From contig DASYVJ010000018.1 of assembly GCA_035937155.1 (NCBI GenBank), positions 14,068 through 78,067 of the forward strand: a DNA stretch of 64,000 nt. The letters run 5' to 3'. The notes under the pieces were generated by a model that worked only from the letters and a program-made list of their open reading frames with translations, searched no databases and had not been told where the DNA came from. Shown in pieces: positions 1-8,842 of the stretch; position 1 is the stretch's first letter; each line of letters begins with the position of its first letter. This DNA is from Palsa-870 sp035937155. GTDB lineage: Bacteria; Chloroflexota; Dormibacteria; Dormibacterales; Dormibacteraceae. The position numbers were made by a program, and so were the translations under genes.

Positions 1-1191
1 GGCTATGTCGAGGGCCCGTATGCCGTCCGCGGCGAGGTGGTGGGCGCTCGCGACGAACTCGTGCATGCAGGGGCCCTCGTGCGGCATCTCGAGGTCGCTC
101 TCGACCTGCTTGCGCAGGTAATTGGCGGAGAGCACCGCGTCACGCGACGCCTGCGTGAGGCCATCGCCGCCCATGGCCACGATGTAGGCATAGGCACGGA
201 CGAGCATGCCGAAGTTCCCGTAGAAGCTGCGCACCCGGCCGATCGACCTGGGGCGCTTGAAATCCAGCGCGAGATGCCCGTTGGTGCGCTCCACGGTCGG
301 CGTGGGCAGGAACGGGACGAGCTCGGCCTTCACGCCGACCGGGCCGGCGCCCGGCCCACCACCTCCGTGCGGTGTGGTGAAGGTCTTGTGCAGGTTCATG
401 TGGACCGCGTCGAAGCCCATGTCGCCGGGGCGGCAGATGCCCATAAAGGCGTTCAGATTGGCCCCGTCGTAGTAGAGCATGGCTCCGGTGGCATGCACCA
501 TCTCCGCTATATCCAGTATCTCTCGCTCGAAGAGCCCCAAGGTATTGGGGTTCGTGAGCATGAGCGCAGCCACGCGCGGCGAGAGCTTGGACTCCAGGTC
601 GGCGATGCTGATCCGGCCGTCGCGACCGGACTTGACCTCGACCACCTGGAAGCCGCTAAGGGCTGCGCTGGCCGGGTTGGTGCCATGCGCCGAATCGGGG
701 ACCAGGACCTCGGTCCGGGCATCTCCGCGGGAGTGGTGGTACGCCTTGATCATCCGGAGCGCCGTCCACTCGCCATGTGCGCCGGCCGCCGGCTGCAGGG
801 TCACTCGTTCCACCCCGACCACCGCGCATAGCGCACGCTCCAGGCGCCACATCAGCTCGAGCGCGCCCTGCACTGTGTCCTCGTCTTGGTACGGATGCAG
901 TCCGGCGAACCCCGGCAGAGCCGCAGCGGCCTCGTTGACGACGGGGTTGTACTTCATCGTGCAGCTGCCCAGCGGGTAGAACTGCTCGCTGATCGAGTAG
1001 TTCATCGAGGCGAGCCGGCTGTAGTGCCGCATGATCTCGGGTTCGCTGAGCCGCGGCAGGTCGGGCGGCTGCGTGCGCAGGAGATCTGCGGGCAGCAGCT
1101 GTGACGGCTCGGGTGCGGTCACGTCCGCGTCGGGCAGGCGAGGCGCGCGGGCGTTCGGGCGGCTCTTTTCGAAACTCAGGAGCTCGGTCAC
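1..1191 (-). CDS. gcvPB: Glycine dehydrogenase (decarboxylating) subunit 2, partial at the left edge
   Basis: PLP-dependent C-terminal half of the split glycine cleavage P-protein. With GcvPA it decarboxylates glycine and passes the aminomethyl group to lipoyl-GcvH. Reading starts at a GTG (1189-1191) that overlaps the gcvPA stop as GTGA and gives VTELLSFEKSR, the usual GcvPB N-terminus. The PLP lysine is seen in MNLHKTFTTPHGGGG (Lys269, codon 385-387). About 397 codons are present; the family is usually about 480 residues, so the C-terminus lies outside the window. Last gene of a gcvT-gcvH-gcvPA-gcvPB operon with very tight spacing. Confidence 0.96.
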   Translation of the reverse strand, partial: MTELLSFEKSRPNARAPRLPDADVTAPEPSQLLPADLLRTQPPDLPRLSEPEIMRHYSRLASMNYSISEQFYPLGSCTMKYNPVVNEAAAALPGFAGLHPYQDEDTVQGALELMWRLERALCAVVGVERVTLQPAAGAHGEWTALRMIKAYHHSRGDARTEVLVPDSAHGTNPASAALSGFQVVEVKSGRDGRISIADLESKLSPRVAALMLTNPNTLGLFEREILDIAEMVHATGAMLYYDGANLNAFMGICRPGDMGFDAVHMNLHKTFTTPHGGGGPGAGPVGVKAELVPFLPTPTVERTNGHLALDFKRPRSIGRVRSFYGNFGMLVRAYAYIVAMGGDGLTQASRDAVLSANYLRKQVESDLEMPHEGPCMHEFVASAHHLAADGIRALDIA

Positions 1192-2480
1192 GATTCGATC
1201 GCCGCCACCAGCTCGTCGAGGGCGCGAGGGTCGTTGACCTCGGTGCAGGTGAACGTCAGGACCCCCTTGAGCTCGCGAAACCAGCGGTGGACGTCCAGCG
1301 GGCCCAGAATGCCCTTTTTGGCGAGCTTGCGGAGGACTGCCGGCCCTTTCGGGACGCGCATCGGAAACTCGTTCCAGAACTGCCGCTCCGGAAACGCAGG
1401 CTCCCAGCCGGGAAGCGCCGCCAGCCGTTCCGACAGCAAGTGAGCGCGCTTGAAGCTGACCTCGGCGACCTGGCGCAGGCCCTCCGGGCCCATGTAGGTC
1501 ATGTACACGCTTGCGGCCAGCGCGCAGAGCGAGTGGTTGGTACAGATGTTGGACGTAGCCTTCTCCCGGCGGATGTGCTGCTCGCGTGCGGCCAGCGCCA
1601 GGGTGAATCCGCGACGGCCCTGGTGGTCGTATGCGCTGCCGACCAGCCGGCCCGGCAGGCGGCGTACGAGCTCGCGACGGCAGGAGATGAAGCCGACGTG
1701 CGGCCCTCCGTAGCTGGGGCTCAAGCCCAACTGCTGGCCCTCTCCGACAGCGATGTCAGCGCCGTACTGGCCGGGCGGCGCGAGGACGGCCAGGCTGATC
1801 GGGTCGACGCAGGCGATGGCGAGGGCGCCAGCCGCGTGCGCGCTCTCCGTGAGCGTCTTGGCGTCGACCAGGAGGCCGAGAAAGTCTGGCTGCTGGAAGA
1901 TCACCGCGGCGGTCTTCGGCCCGGGTTCCGTGCCTTTGCGCACCTTCATCCCGCGCCCGTCGCTGAAGGCGCGAAGGACCTCCAGGTACTCGGGATGCAG
2001 ATATCCCGCCACCACGACCTCGTCGCGACCGGTGTGAACGTGGGCCATCATCGCCGCCTCGGCCACGGCCGTAGCGCCGTCGTAAAGCGATGCATTGGCC
2101 ACGTCGAGCGCGGTCAGCTCTGCGATCAACGTCTGGAACTCGTAGATGGCCTGCAGCGTGCCCTGGCTCGCCTCGGGCTGATAAGGCGTGTAAGCCGTGT
2201 AGAACTCGGGTTTCGAGGTCACGGCGGCAACGGCAGCCGGGATGAAGCGTCGATAAACTCCGCCGCCGCGAAATGTCAGCCGGTCGGGGAAGACGCGATT
2301 CCGGGCCGCGAGCGAGGCAATCTGAGACATCGTTTCGTATTCCGAGAGCCCGGCCGGAAGCTCCAGTTCCTTGATCCGGAGCGAGCGAGGGATGTCAAGC
2401 AGCAGGTCGTCCATGGACTGGACGCCGATCGCCTCCAGCATCGACGCGCGATCCTCTTCGGAATGGACGAGATAGGGCAC
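1188..2480 (-). CDS. gcvPA: Glycine dehydrogenase (decarboxylating) subunit 1
   Basis: N-terminal half of the split P-protein (430 residues, close to the family's usual 440-450). It folds like the PLP half but forms the complex without binding PLP itself. Family signatures visible include MPYLVHSEEDRASMLEAIG at the start, FRGGGVYRRFIPAAV, and SNICTNHSLCALAASVYM near residue 315. The stop overlaps the GTG of gcvPB (GTGA), and the start overlaps the gcvH stop by one base, so the three genes are probably translationally coupled. A split P-protein is typical of Firmicutes, Chloroflexota and related lineages. Confidence 0.97.
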   Translation of the reverse strand: MPYLVHSEEDRASMLEAIGVQSMDDLLLDIPRSLRIKELELPAGLSEYETMSQIASLAARNRVFPDRLTFRGGGVYRRFIPAAVAAVTSKPEFYTAYTPYQPEASQGTLQAIYEFQTLIAELTALDVANASLYDGATAVAEAAMMAHVHTGRDEVVVAGYLHPEYLEVLRAFSDGRGMKVRKGTEPGPKTAAVIFQQPDFLGLLVDAKTLTESAHAAGALAIACVDPISLAVLAPPGQYGADIAVGEGQQLGLSPSYGGPHVGFISCRRELVRRLPGRLVGSAYDHQGRRGFTLALAAREQHIRREKATSNICTNHSLCALAASVYMTYMGPEGLRQVAEVSFKRAHLLSERLAALPGWEPAFPERQFWNEFPMRVPKGPAVLRKLAKKGILGPLDVHRWFRELKGVLTFTCTEVNDPRALDELVAAIES

Positions 2481-2851
2481 TAGGCGGCCTCCGTCACCTT
2501 CTTGTAGGCCGCCTCGTCAAGCAGGTCCGCAGGGAGCTCACCGGTGATCTCCACCTTCATGATCCATCCGTCCCCGTAGGGATCCGAGTTGACCAGCTCT
2601 GGCTTGGCCGTCAGCTTGTCGTTGACGGCGCTCACCTTTCCTGCGACCGGTGAGTAGAGGTCGCTTGCAGCCTTGACCGACTCCACTACCCCGAAGCTCT
2701 CACGCAAGGCGAGCTTGCGGCCTGGGCTGGGCAGCTCGAGGAAGACGACGTCGCCGAGCTGCGATTGAGCGAAGTCGGTGATGCCGACCGTGACGGTCGT
2801 GCCGTCGACCGTGACCCACTCGTGCGTCTTGGTGTAGCGGCGGTCAGCCAT
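2480..2851 (-). CDS. gcvH: Glycine cleavage system H protein
   Basis: Lipoyl carrier of the glycine cleavage system (123 residues, normal length). It shuttles the aminomethyl intermediate from the P-protein to GcvT and is then reoxidised by lipoamide dehydrogenase. The lipoylation site is Lys60 in FGVVESVKAASDLYSP; the N-terminus RRYTKTHEWV is typical. It starts with ATG behind a good ribosome-binding sequence (reverse complement of 2853-2861, GAGGAGCTC). It sits between gcvT and gcvPA in the operon. No lipoate-attachment gene (lipA, lipB, lplA) is seen in this window. Confidence 0.97.
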   Translation of the reverse strand: MADRRYTKTHEWVTVDGTTVTVGITDFAQSQLGDVVFLELPSPGRKLALRESFGVVESVKAASDLYSPVAGKVSAVNDKLTAKPELVNSDPYGDGWIMKVEITGELPADLLDEAAYKKVTEAA

Positions 2852-2884
2852 TGGAGCTCCTCCTCGCTGAATGCGGCGGCCGGA

Positions 2885-4009
2885 TCAAGTCTTGGCCGGG
2901 GCGACCGCCGATCGCGCCGAACCGCGGTAGAAAGGAAGCTTCACCACCTCGGCCGGGGCTTCTCGACCTCGAACCTCGACCGCGACCTTATCCCCGACCC
3001 GCAATGATGGGCCTTCCACCAGTGCCAGCGCGATCGGGTGACCGAGGAAGAACGAATGCGTGCCGCTGGTGACCGTCCCGACGCGCTGACCGCCGTGACT
3101 CACGGCCGCCCCGTGGCGCGGAATGTTGCCGGCGTCGGTCTGCAGGCCGATGAGACTGCGCTTCACGCCCTGCTCTTTGACTTTGGCCAGAGCGTCGCGG
3201 CCGATGAAATCCGCTTTGCCCAGCTTCACCGTCCAACCGAGGCCCGCCTCGTACGGAGTGACAGTCTCGTCCATGTCATTCCCGTACAGGCGAAGGGCGG
3301 CTTCGAGGCGCGTGGCGTCGCGGGCGCCGAGGCCCGCCGGCAGCACGCCCTCGGCCTTTCCCTCGGCCAAGATGGCGTCCCAGACGTCTCCCACGCGACC
3401 TGACTCGATGAAGAGCTCGAAGCCGTCTTCTCCCGTGTAACCGGTTCGCGAGATAAGGGCCGCTACGCCGGCGACCTTGCCCGCTCGAAAGCCGAAGTAC
3501 GGGATGTCATCGGTTTCTGACGAGCCCTGCGGCAGCAGGTCGTGGGCCCGCGGACCCTGGAATGCGATGAGGCTCATGTCCTGCGTGTGGTCTTCAAGCG
3601 TCACGCCGCTGGCGAGGTGCGTGCGCATCCAGGCCGTGTCTTTCTCACGGTTCGCGGCATTGACCACGACGAGGAAGCGATTCTCGTCCTCGCGATAGAC
3701 GACGAGGTCATCGATGACCCCGCCATCCTCCTTGCACATGAGCGTGTACATGGCGTGGCCGCCGGCCAGCGGAGCCAAATCATTGGTCATCAGATGCTGC
3801 AGGTAGGCCTCCGCACCAGAGCCTTCGACCACGAGCCGCCCCATGTGCGAGATGTCGAAAAGTCCGGCGACCTTCCGCACCGCGAAATGCTCGTCCCGGA
3901 TCGACGTGTACTGCTGCGGCAGCTCCCAGCCTCCGAAGTCGACCATGCGGCCGCCGAGGGCAACGTGACGGTCGAAAAGGGGCGTCCGGCTTGGCGCGCT
4001 ACCGGCCAA
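2885..4009 (-). CDS. gcvT: Glycine cleavage system T protein (aminomethyltransferase)
   Basis: Transfers the methylene group from the H-protein to tetrahydrofolate and releases ammonia. Family blocks are clear: TPLFDRHVALGGRMVDFGGW at the N-terminus, DISHMGRLVVEG, and ISRTGYTGEDGFEL in the middle. The start is uncertain. The frame is open further upstream, but the protein family begins about ten residues before TPLFD, which leaves only TTG codons at 4007-4009 or 4013-4015. Both lie inside the 3' end of the preceding sigma-like gene, implying overlap and translational coupling. I chose 4009. Product certain, start moderate. Confidence 0.93.
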   Translation of the reverse strand: MAGSAPSRTPLFDRHVALGGRMVDFGGWELPQQYTSIRDEHFAVRKVAGLFDISHMGRLVVEGSGAEAYLQHLMTNDLAPLAGGHAMYTLMCKEDGGVIDDLVVYREDENRFLVVVNAANREKDTAWMRTHLASGVTLEDHTQDMSLIAFQGPRAHDLLPQGSSETDDIPYFGFRAGKVAGVAALISRTGYTGEDGFELFIESGRVGDVWDAILAEGKAEGVLPAGLGARDATRLEAALRLYGNDMDETVTPYEAGLGWTVKLGKADFIGRDALAKVKEQGVKRSLIGLQTDAGNIPRHGAAVSHGGQRVGTVTSGTHSFFLGHPIALALVEGPSLRVGDKVAVEVRGREAPAEVVKLPFYRGSARSAVAPAKT

Positions 4010-4643
4010 ATTCAACGCGCTCGTCGTTATCGAAGTCGATCGCCGCGGGATCGATGAACTCGAGCATCTCTTCGTCATATTGACGGCGTGCGTCGGCGAC
4101 CACGCGGGAGACGTAGCGAGTCCGCTCCACGGTCCATTCGAGCTTTTCCGCCAGCTCGTCCTCAGTCGGAGTACGCTCGAGCAACCGGCGCATGAGCAGC
4201 TCGGTGCGCTCGTAATCAGTTGCCGCCGTCACGAGCAGCTCCGCGTCGCGCACGGCGGCCGCCTCTGACGCGATGGCCGCGTCCATCTGCCGGGCGGCGT
4301 GCTGCTCGGCGAAATCGACGAAGTCGGTCTCGCCGCTCGTGGCGAAAGAGCGAACCGCCTCGACGAGTCCGATCGATCCTTCCTGGACCAGGTCCGGCAT
4401 CGACAGGCCCTGCTCGTCTCGTGTGGCCGCGAGCCGCATGACCAGGCCGAGATTCACAGCCACGAGGCGCTCCTGGCTAGCCCTGTCGCCGAGCCCGGAT
4501 CGCTCCAGCAGTCGCTCCTGCTCGCCGTCGCCGAGCGGTCTGGTCGTCTGTACCTGCCGGAGCAGGTCGCCCATTGTCTCGGCATCGCTGTCGCCCGTGT
4601 CCGCGCGTGGCGCATCGTCGTGCTGGTTGCGGCTTACCCCCAT
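3999..4643 (-). CDS. Sigma-70-like protein lacking region 4
   Basis: 214 residues related to primary-type sigma factors. A region 1.2-like segment (DLLRQVQTTRPLGDGEQERL) is followed by region 2 (RLVAVNLGLVMRLAA, LSMPDLVQEGSIGLVEAVRSF) and region 3 (LLERTPTEDELAEKLEWTVE), and the protein then ends. No region 4 (the -35 reader) is present. The aromatic residues of region 2.3 that melt the -10 are replaced (FAEQHAARQMDAAI where group 1/2 sigmas have YATWWIRQAI). The start ATG at 4641-4643 is supported by TAAAAT on the minus strand at 4651-4656, 7 nt upstream. It overlaps gcvT, so it may lead that operon. Function unknown: minor sigma, RNAP-binding regulator or decoy. Confidence 0.75.
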   Translation of the reverse strand: MGVSRNQHDDAPRADTGDSDAETMGDLLRQVQTTRPLGDGEQERLLERSGLGDRASQERLVAVNLGLVMRLAATRDEQGLSMPDLVQEGSIGLVEAVRSFATSGETDFVDFAEQHAARQMDAAIASEAAAVRDAELLVTAATDYERTELLMRRLLERTPTEDELAEKLEWTVERTRYVSRVVADARRQYDEEMLEFIDPAAIDFDNDERVEFGR

Positions 4644-4650
4644 GCGCTCG

Positions 4651-4656
4651 ATTTTA
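4651..4656 (-). promoter_or_regulatory. -10 element of the sigma-like gene and gcv operon
   Basis: TAAAAT on the minus strand ends 7 nt before the ATG at 4643, so the transcript probably begins at or next to the start codon. No glycine-riboswitch-like leader can fit between this element and the first gene. Confidence 0.5.
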
Positions 4657-4741
4657 CGACGCACCTGGAGCGCTTCCCCTTCCGGCTGCCTCCCGGGCCT
4701 ATGTTCCACGTTTTACATCGGCACCCGGCATCCAGGATTGC

Positions 4742-4747
4742 CATACT
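4742..4747 (+). promoter_or_regulatory. -10 element of nfeD
   Basis: CATACT lies 6 nt before the ATG at 4754 and is the only promoter-like element in the 110-bp divergent gap. It fits the leaderless pattern of the window. Confidence 0.45.
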
Positions 4748-4753
4748 CGGGAC

Positions 4754-6094
4754 ATGCGCGCGAGGTCAGCGCTGAGGCTTGGTTTCGTCCTGTTCGCGCT
4801 GGCCGCGCTGTTTCCGGTGCACGCTTCTGCTGCCACTCCACACGTCGAGCGCGCCGACCTGACCGGGGACATCAACACGATCATGGCCGCCTACATAGGC
4901 AACGCGGTGAGCCGCGCGGAAGGGGACCGGGCCGATGCATTGCTGGTCGTGATCAACACTCCCGGCGGAATCTCGACCTCGATGGACGACATCGTCACCA
5001 GCCTGCTCAACTCGAAGGTGCCGGTGATCGCGTACGTCTACCCGAGCGGTGCCAGAGCCGCCTCGGCGGGACTGTTCGTCGCCCAGGCGGCCGACATCCT
5101 GGCCATGGCGCCGGGAACCAACATCGGATCGGCGCATCCAATCCAGGCCACGGGAGCGGACCTCACCGGGGATCTCGGCGCCAAGGTCCTCAACGACGCC
5201 GTGACGCGTGTGCGCAACCTGGCTTCGATTCACGGACGCAACGCGGACTGGGCCGAGCAGGCGGTCCGCAACAGCGTGAACATCAATGCCGAGGAGGCTG
5301 TCCGGCTGCACGTCGCCGACCTCGAGGTGGCTGATCCGGCTTCTCTCATGAACGAGATCGACGGGCGTTCGGTCGCCAGGTCAACTGGGAACCTGGTCCT
5401 CCACACTGCCGGAGCGCTCATCGACGACATGCCTATGCCGTTCTGGCAGGTCTTCCTCAACGCCTTGATCGACCCGACGATCGCGGCCCTGCTCATCATC
5501 GTCGCCGGCTACGGGATCATCACCGAGCTCTCGAATCCGGGCGCGATCTTGCCGGGGGTCGTCGGTGGAGTCGCGGCGATCCTGGCGATCGTCTCCCTGG
5601 CCAACCTGCCGGTCAACATCGCCGGCGCCTTGCTGATGCTGCTCGCCTTGCTCCTGTTCATAGCCGACCTCAAGGCCAACACACACGGCATCCTGAGCGT
5701 GGGCGGTGTCTTCGCGCTCCTCCTCGGCATGGCTTTCTTGGTGAATACCGGGCCGATCGGGCTCGGCGTCAACCCCGTCGTGGCGCTCGGTTCAGCAGCG
5801 TTGACTTTCGGTTTCTTCTTCGTGCTCATCCGCAAGGTCTGGGCTGCGCGACGCGCACCGGTCTTCGCCGGAGCGGAAAGCATGGTCGGCGCCGTCGGCG
5901 AGGCGCGCGAGGAGCTCGCCCCCGAAGGTCTAGTCTTTGTCTCAGGGGCGCTGTGGAAGGCCGTCGCAGCACCCGATCCGATCCACGCCGGATCGCCGGT
6001 CCGCGTGGTAGGTCGAGACGGTCTTCAGCTGAAGGTGGTCGCGGGCGACCGCACTACAAACGTGGAAAACGGGTCGACCAAGGAGAAAAGATAG
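4754..6094 (+). CDS. nfeD: NfeD1b-type membrane serine protease (ClpP-like domain plus NfeD domain)
   Basis: 446 residues: signal peptide (1-26), ClpP-like protease domain, several membrane helices (about 235-385) and a C-terminal NfeD OB-fold. The Ser-Lys dyad expected for the family is visible as Ser104 in ARAASAGLF and Lys144 in LGAKVLNDAV, 40 residues apart as in archaeal stomatin protease. The start at 4754 gives a clean signal peptide and has CATACT 6 nt upstream; longer readings lack one. The stop overlaps the first base of the slipin GTG. The partnership with slipin in membrane microdomains is inferred from this coupling and from the family. Confidence 0.93.
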   Translation: MRARSALRLGFVLFALAALFPVHASAATPHVERADLTGDINTIMAAYIGNAVSRAEGDRADALLVVINTPGGISTSMDDIVTSLLNSKVPVIAYVYPSGARAASAGLFVAQAADILAMAPGTNIGSAHPIQATGADLTGDLGAKVLNDAVTRVRNLASIHGRNADWAEQAVRNSVNINAEEAVRLHVADLEVADPASLMNEIDGRSVARSTGNLVLHTAGALIDDMPMPFWQVFLNALIDPTIAALLIIVAGYGIITELSNPGAILPGVVGGVAAILAIVSLANLPVNIAGALLMLLALLLFIADLKANTHGILSVGGVFALLLGMAFLVNTGPIGLGVNPVVALGSAALTFGFFFVLIRKVWAARRAPVFAGAESMVGAVGEAREELAPEGLVFVSGALWKAVAAPDPIHAGSPVRVVGRDGLQLKVVAGDRTTNVENGSTKEKR

Positions 6095-6909
6095 TGGACG
6101 TCGGAAGCCTGACCGTCATCGCCGTGATCCTCGTGCTGGCCGTGGTCGTCGCCTTCTCCAGCCTCCGTATCGCCAATGAGTACGAACGCGGCGTGGTGTT
6201 CCGGCTCGGCCGGCTGATCGCGTTGAGAGGCCCCGGCCTGTTCTTCATCATCCCGTTCGGCGTCGACCGGTTGGTCAAGATCGATCTGCGCGTGATCACG
6301 CTCGAGGTGCCGCCCCAGGAGGTCATCACCAACGACAACGTCACTGCCAAGGTCAACGCGGTCATCTACTTCCAGGTCATCGACGCGCGCAAGGCGGTGA
6401 CTCAAGTCCTGAACTACATCAACGCGACCTCGCAGATCGCCCAGACCACGCTTCGCGCCGCGCTCGGGCAGGCGACCCTGGATGAGCTGCTGGCCAATCG
6501 AGAGAAGATCAACCAGAACCTTCAGAAGATCATCGACGAGCAAACGGAACCCTGGGGCATCAAAGTCGCCGTGGTTGAGATCAAAGACGTCGAGCTGCCG
6601 AGCACGATGCAGCGCGCCATGGCGAAGCAGGCTGAGGCGGAGCGCGAGAAGCGGGCCAAGATCATCAACGCCGACGGCGAGTTCCAGGCCTCCCAGACTC
6701 TCGCCAACGCCGCCGCCGTCATCTCGTCGCAGAAGGGCGCACTCCAGCTGCGGTTCCTCCAGACGATGGTGGAGATCGGCTCGGAGAAGAACACCACGAT
6801 CCTGCTGCCCTTCCCGATCGAGCTGATCCGGCCCCTGATCGACATGACTCCGGAGGACGGAGCCGCACCGGCGAGACCGCTACCCCAACAGGGCTCGAAG
6901 TCGGGCTGA
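6094..6909 (+). CDS. Slipin / stomatin-like SPFH-domain membrane protein
   Basis: 271-residue SPFH (band 7) protein. An N-terminal membrane helix (VGSLTVIAVILVLAVVVAF) is followed by the band-7 fold (EYERGVVFRLGRL, GLFFIIPFGVDRLVKIDLRV) and a charged helix (QAEAEREKRAKIINADGE). The GTG start at 6094 overlaps the nfeD stop and has AAGGAG at 6080-6085, so the longer reading from 5953 is not needed. It is the usual partner and substrate of NfeD1b proteases, forming oligomeric membrane scaffolds. Confidence 0.95.
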   Translation: MDVGSLTVIAVILVLAVVVAFSSLRIANEYERGVVFRLGRLIALRGPGLFFIIPFGVDRLVKIDLRVITLEVPPQEVITNDNVTAKVNAVIYFQVIDARKAVTQVLNYINATSQIAQTTLRAALGQATLDELLANREKINQNLQKIIDEQTEPWGIKVAVVEIKDVELPSTMQRAMAKQAEAEREKRAKIINADGEFQASQTLANAAAVISSQKGALQLRFLQTMVEIGSEKNTTILLPFPIELIRPLIDMTPEDGAAPARPLPQQGSKSG

Positions 6910-6944
6910 GCGGGCACCTGGTCCTCGACGCGGCAGCGGCCGCG

Positions 6945-7982
6945 GTGGTCTTGATGCCGCTGCCCCTGGTGGTCGTGGCCAACCTGGCCGTCGGCCGCCG
7001 TTGGGCGCACCTGGCGATCGGGATCCTCGCCGGCGTAACCGCGGGCGTCACCTTTCTGGTGGGCGCGCTGGACCTGGCGGGCGCGGGCACCACGACCGCC
7101 GGCGGGACCGGGCGGAGCCCGCTCGCGGTTGACGTCGGCATCATGGTCACCGCCGTGGTCGCCGCCGCGCTGGCCTCAAAACCCGTCCGCGACCGGGTCG
7201 GCCGTGTCCTGCCAATCGAGCCCGACAACCCGGTTCACGCTCTCGCCCTCGCTCTGGCGGTGCTCTTGTTCGGTACCCAGGTGACGTCGATCCTGTTCAC
7301 CAGCCTCTCGGCGTCAGCCCAAACCCCGCTGAGCGTGGGCGATCTGATCGTCCAGGAAGCGCCATTTCTCGTCCTCGCCGCGGCGGGCGTCGGAATGTTC
7401 ATTCGCCGCGACATGGCTCAGGTCGCCAACAGGCTCGGCCTGGTCGCGCCGGCCTGGTGGCAGGTGGTGCTCGCGATTGCGGCGGCGGGGGCGTTCTTCG
7501 CGTTCGGCGTGGGGATGGACACGCTCAGCCAGTCCTGGACGCCGGACGTTGCGCGACAGGTTCACTCCACGACCCAAAGCCTGTACAGCGGGCTGGGCGG
7601 TCCGCTGGGCATCGCCACTCTCGCCCTGGCCCCGGGGATCTGCGAAGAGGTCCTGTTCAGAGGCGCCGTCCAGCCACGCTTGGGGTTGATCGTCACCGCG
7701 CTGCTGTTTACCTCCATCCACACGCAGTACGGGATATCGCTCGACGCCCTTTCGGTGCTGGTGATCGCGCTTGGGCTAGGGTTGATTCGAAAGTTCACGA
7801 ACACCACGACGTCGGCAATCTGCCACGTCACGTACAACCTGGTGGTCGGCATCGCCGGCGCCGTCGACATCGCGGGCTTGCAGATCGGTGTGGCGGTGGC
7901 CCTCGAGGCGCTTTTGATAGCTGTGTCGGCGTACGCAATCTGGTCAAATCGGAGGCGACAGACACTGGCGGCGAATCCTTAA
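6945..7982 (+). CDS. CPBP-family intramembrane metalloprotease
   Basis: 345-residue polytopic protein with the CPBP (Abi/CaaX-like) motifs: EEVLFRG with Glu234-Glu235, FTSIHTQYG, and HVTYNLVVG near the C-terminus; the glutamates and histidines should bind the metal. At least seven hydrophobic helices are visible. The start is uncertain: GTG 6945 or ATG 6954, with no clear ribosome-binding site. It lies 35 bp after the slipin gene and is probably co-transcribed. Substrate unknown; the context suggests a membrane protein-quality module. Confidence 0.87.
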   Translation: MVLMPLPLVVVANLAVGRRWAHLAIGILAGVTAGVTFLVGALDLAGAGTTTAGGTGRSPLAVDVGIMVTAVVAAALASKPVRDRVGRVLPIEPDNPVHALALALAVLLFGTQVTSILFTSLSASAQTPLSVGDLIVQEAPFLVLAAAGVGMFIRRDMAQVANRLGLVAPAWWQVVLAIAAAGAFFAFGVGMDTLSQSWTPDVARQVHSTTQSLYSGLGGPLGIATLALAPGICEEVLFRGAVQPRLGLIVTALLFTSIHTQYGISLDALSVLVIALGLGLIRKFTNTTTSAICHVTYNLVVGIAGAVDIAGLQIGVAVALEALLIAVSAYAIWSNRRRQTLAANP

Positions 7983-8014
7983 CCGGACGGCTAGGCAAGC
8001 GCCGGAATCTGAAC

Positions 8015-8020
8015 TAGAAT
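8015..8020 (+). promoter_or_regulatory. -10 element of parA
   Basis: TAGAAT is followed by 6 nt and then the parA ATG (8027), fitting a leaderless transcript for parA-parB. Confidence 0.5.
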
Positions 8021-8026
8021 CCAGGT

Positions 8027-8842
8027 ATGCCACCAGATATAGCAGCTGTGGAGCGAGCCTACCCCAAGATGTTGGCGACCACCACTCCACCTGTCATCGC
8101 AGTGGTCAACCAGAAGGGCGGCGTCGGCAAGACGACCACTGCGATCAACCTGGGTGCGGCCTTGGCCGAGCTCGGGCATCGGACGATGCTGGTCGACCTC
8201 GATCCGCAAGCAAATTCGACGTCCGGGCTTGGCCTCGACCCGACCCGCATCCGACTGAACGTCTACCACCTCCTCATGGGCGAGGCCGGCCTGCAGCAGG
8301 TCGCACACCCAACCGGCGTACCCAAGCTGTCGCTGATTCCCTCTCATATCGACCTGGCCGGGGCCGAGATCGAGCTGGCGGCACTCAATGCGCGCGAGAC
8401 GCTGCTGCGAAAGGCTCTGTCGGCTCCCGAGCCCGGAATCGAGTGCGTGATCATCGACTGCCCCCCATCGCTAGGCCTCCTGACTCTCAACGCCCTCACC
8501 GCGGCGACGAGCATGCTGATTCCCACGCAGTGCGAATACTTCGCGCTCGAAGGCCTCCGCCACCTGATGTACACCCACCAGCTGGTGCGCTCGGGCCTCA
8601 ATCCGAAGCTCGTGATCGCCGGCATCGTCATGACGCAATTTGACGCACGCACCACCCTGTCGTGGGATGTTCTGGAGTCGGTGCGGCGCTCGTATCCGAA
8701 CGACGTCCTGACGACCCTGATTCCGCGCAACGTGCGCATCAGCGAGGCGCCGAGTCACGGCAAATCGGTGATCGAATACGACCCCACGTGTCGAGGAGCG
8801 ATCGCCTACCGCGCGCTCGCAAAGGAGCTGCTGGAGCGATGA
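8027..8842 (+). CDS. parA: Chromosome partitioning ATPase ParA (Soj)
   Basis: 271-residue deviant Walker ATPase: QKGGVGKTTTAINLG (residues 29-43), signature lysine Lys30 and Walker lysine Lys35, and the Walker B strand VIIDCPPSLGLLTLNA. It binds DNA nonspecifically as an ATP dimer and is released by ParB, driving origin segregation. The ATG at 8027 is preceded by TAGAAT at 6 nt; a second ATG at 8069 would remove a nonconserved 14-residue tail. The stop overlaps parB (ATGA). It sits about 6 kb from the candidate oriC, as expected for a chromosomal system. Confidence 0.97.
   Translation: MPPDIAAVERAYPKMLATTTPPVIAVVNQKGGVGKTTTAINLGAALAELGHRTMLVDLDPQANSTSGLGLDPTRIRLNVYHLLMGEAGLQQVAHPTGVPKLSLIPSHIDLAGAEIELAALNARETLLRKALSAPEPGIECVIIDCPPSLGLLTLNALTAATSMLIPTQCEYFALEGLRHLMYTHQLVRSGLNPKLVIAGIVMTQFDARTTLSWDVLESVRRSYPNDVLTTLIPRNVRISEAPSHGKSVIEYDPTCRGAIAYRALAKELLER

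Noticed and set aside
1101..2483. 460-codon open frame on the plus strand opposite gcvPA
   Set aside because: High-GC antisense shadow; composition is Arg/Ala-rich without motifs, while the minus strand is clearly GcvPA.
4702..4717. TGTTCCACGTTTTACA resembling a parS site
   Set aside because: Only 12-13 of 16 positions match the Spo0J consensus and the right arm is not palindromic; it also lies in a promoter gap. Not enough to call.
4644..4753. Possible glycine riboswitch before the gcv operon
   Set aside because: The sigma-like gene's -10 is 7 nt from its start, and no tandem aptamer-like sequence was recognised.
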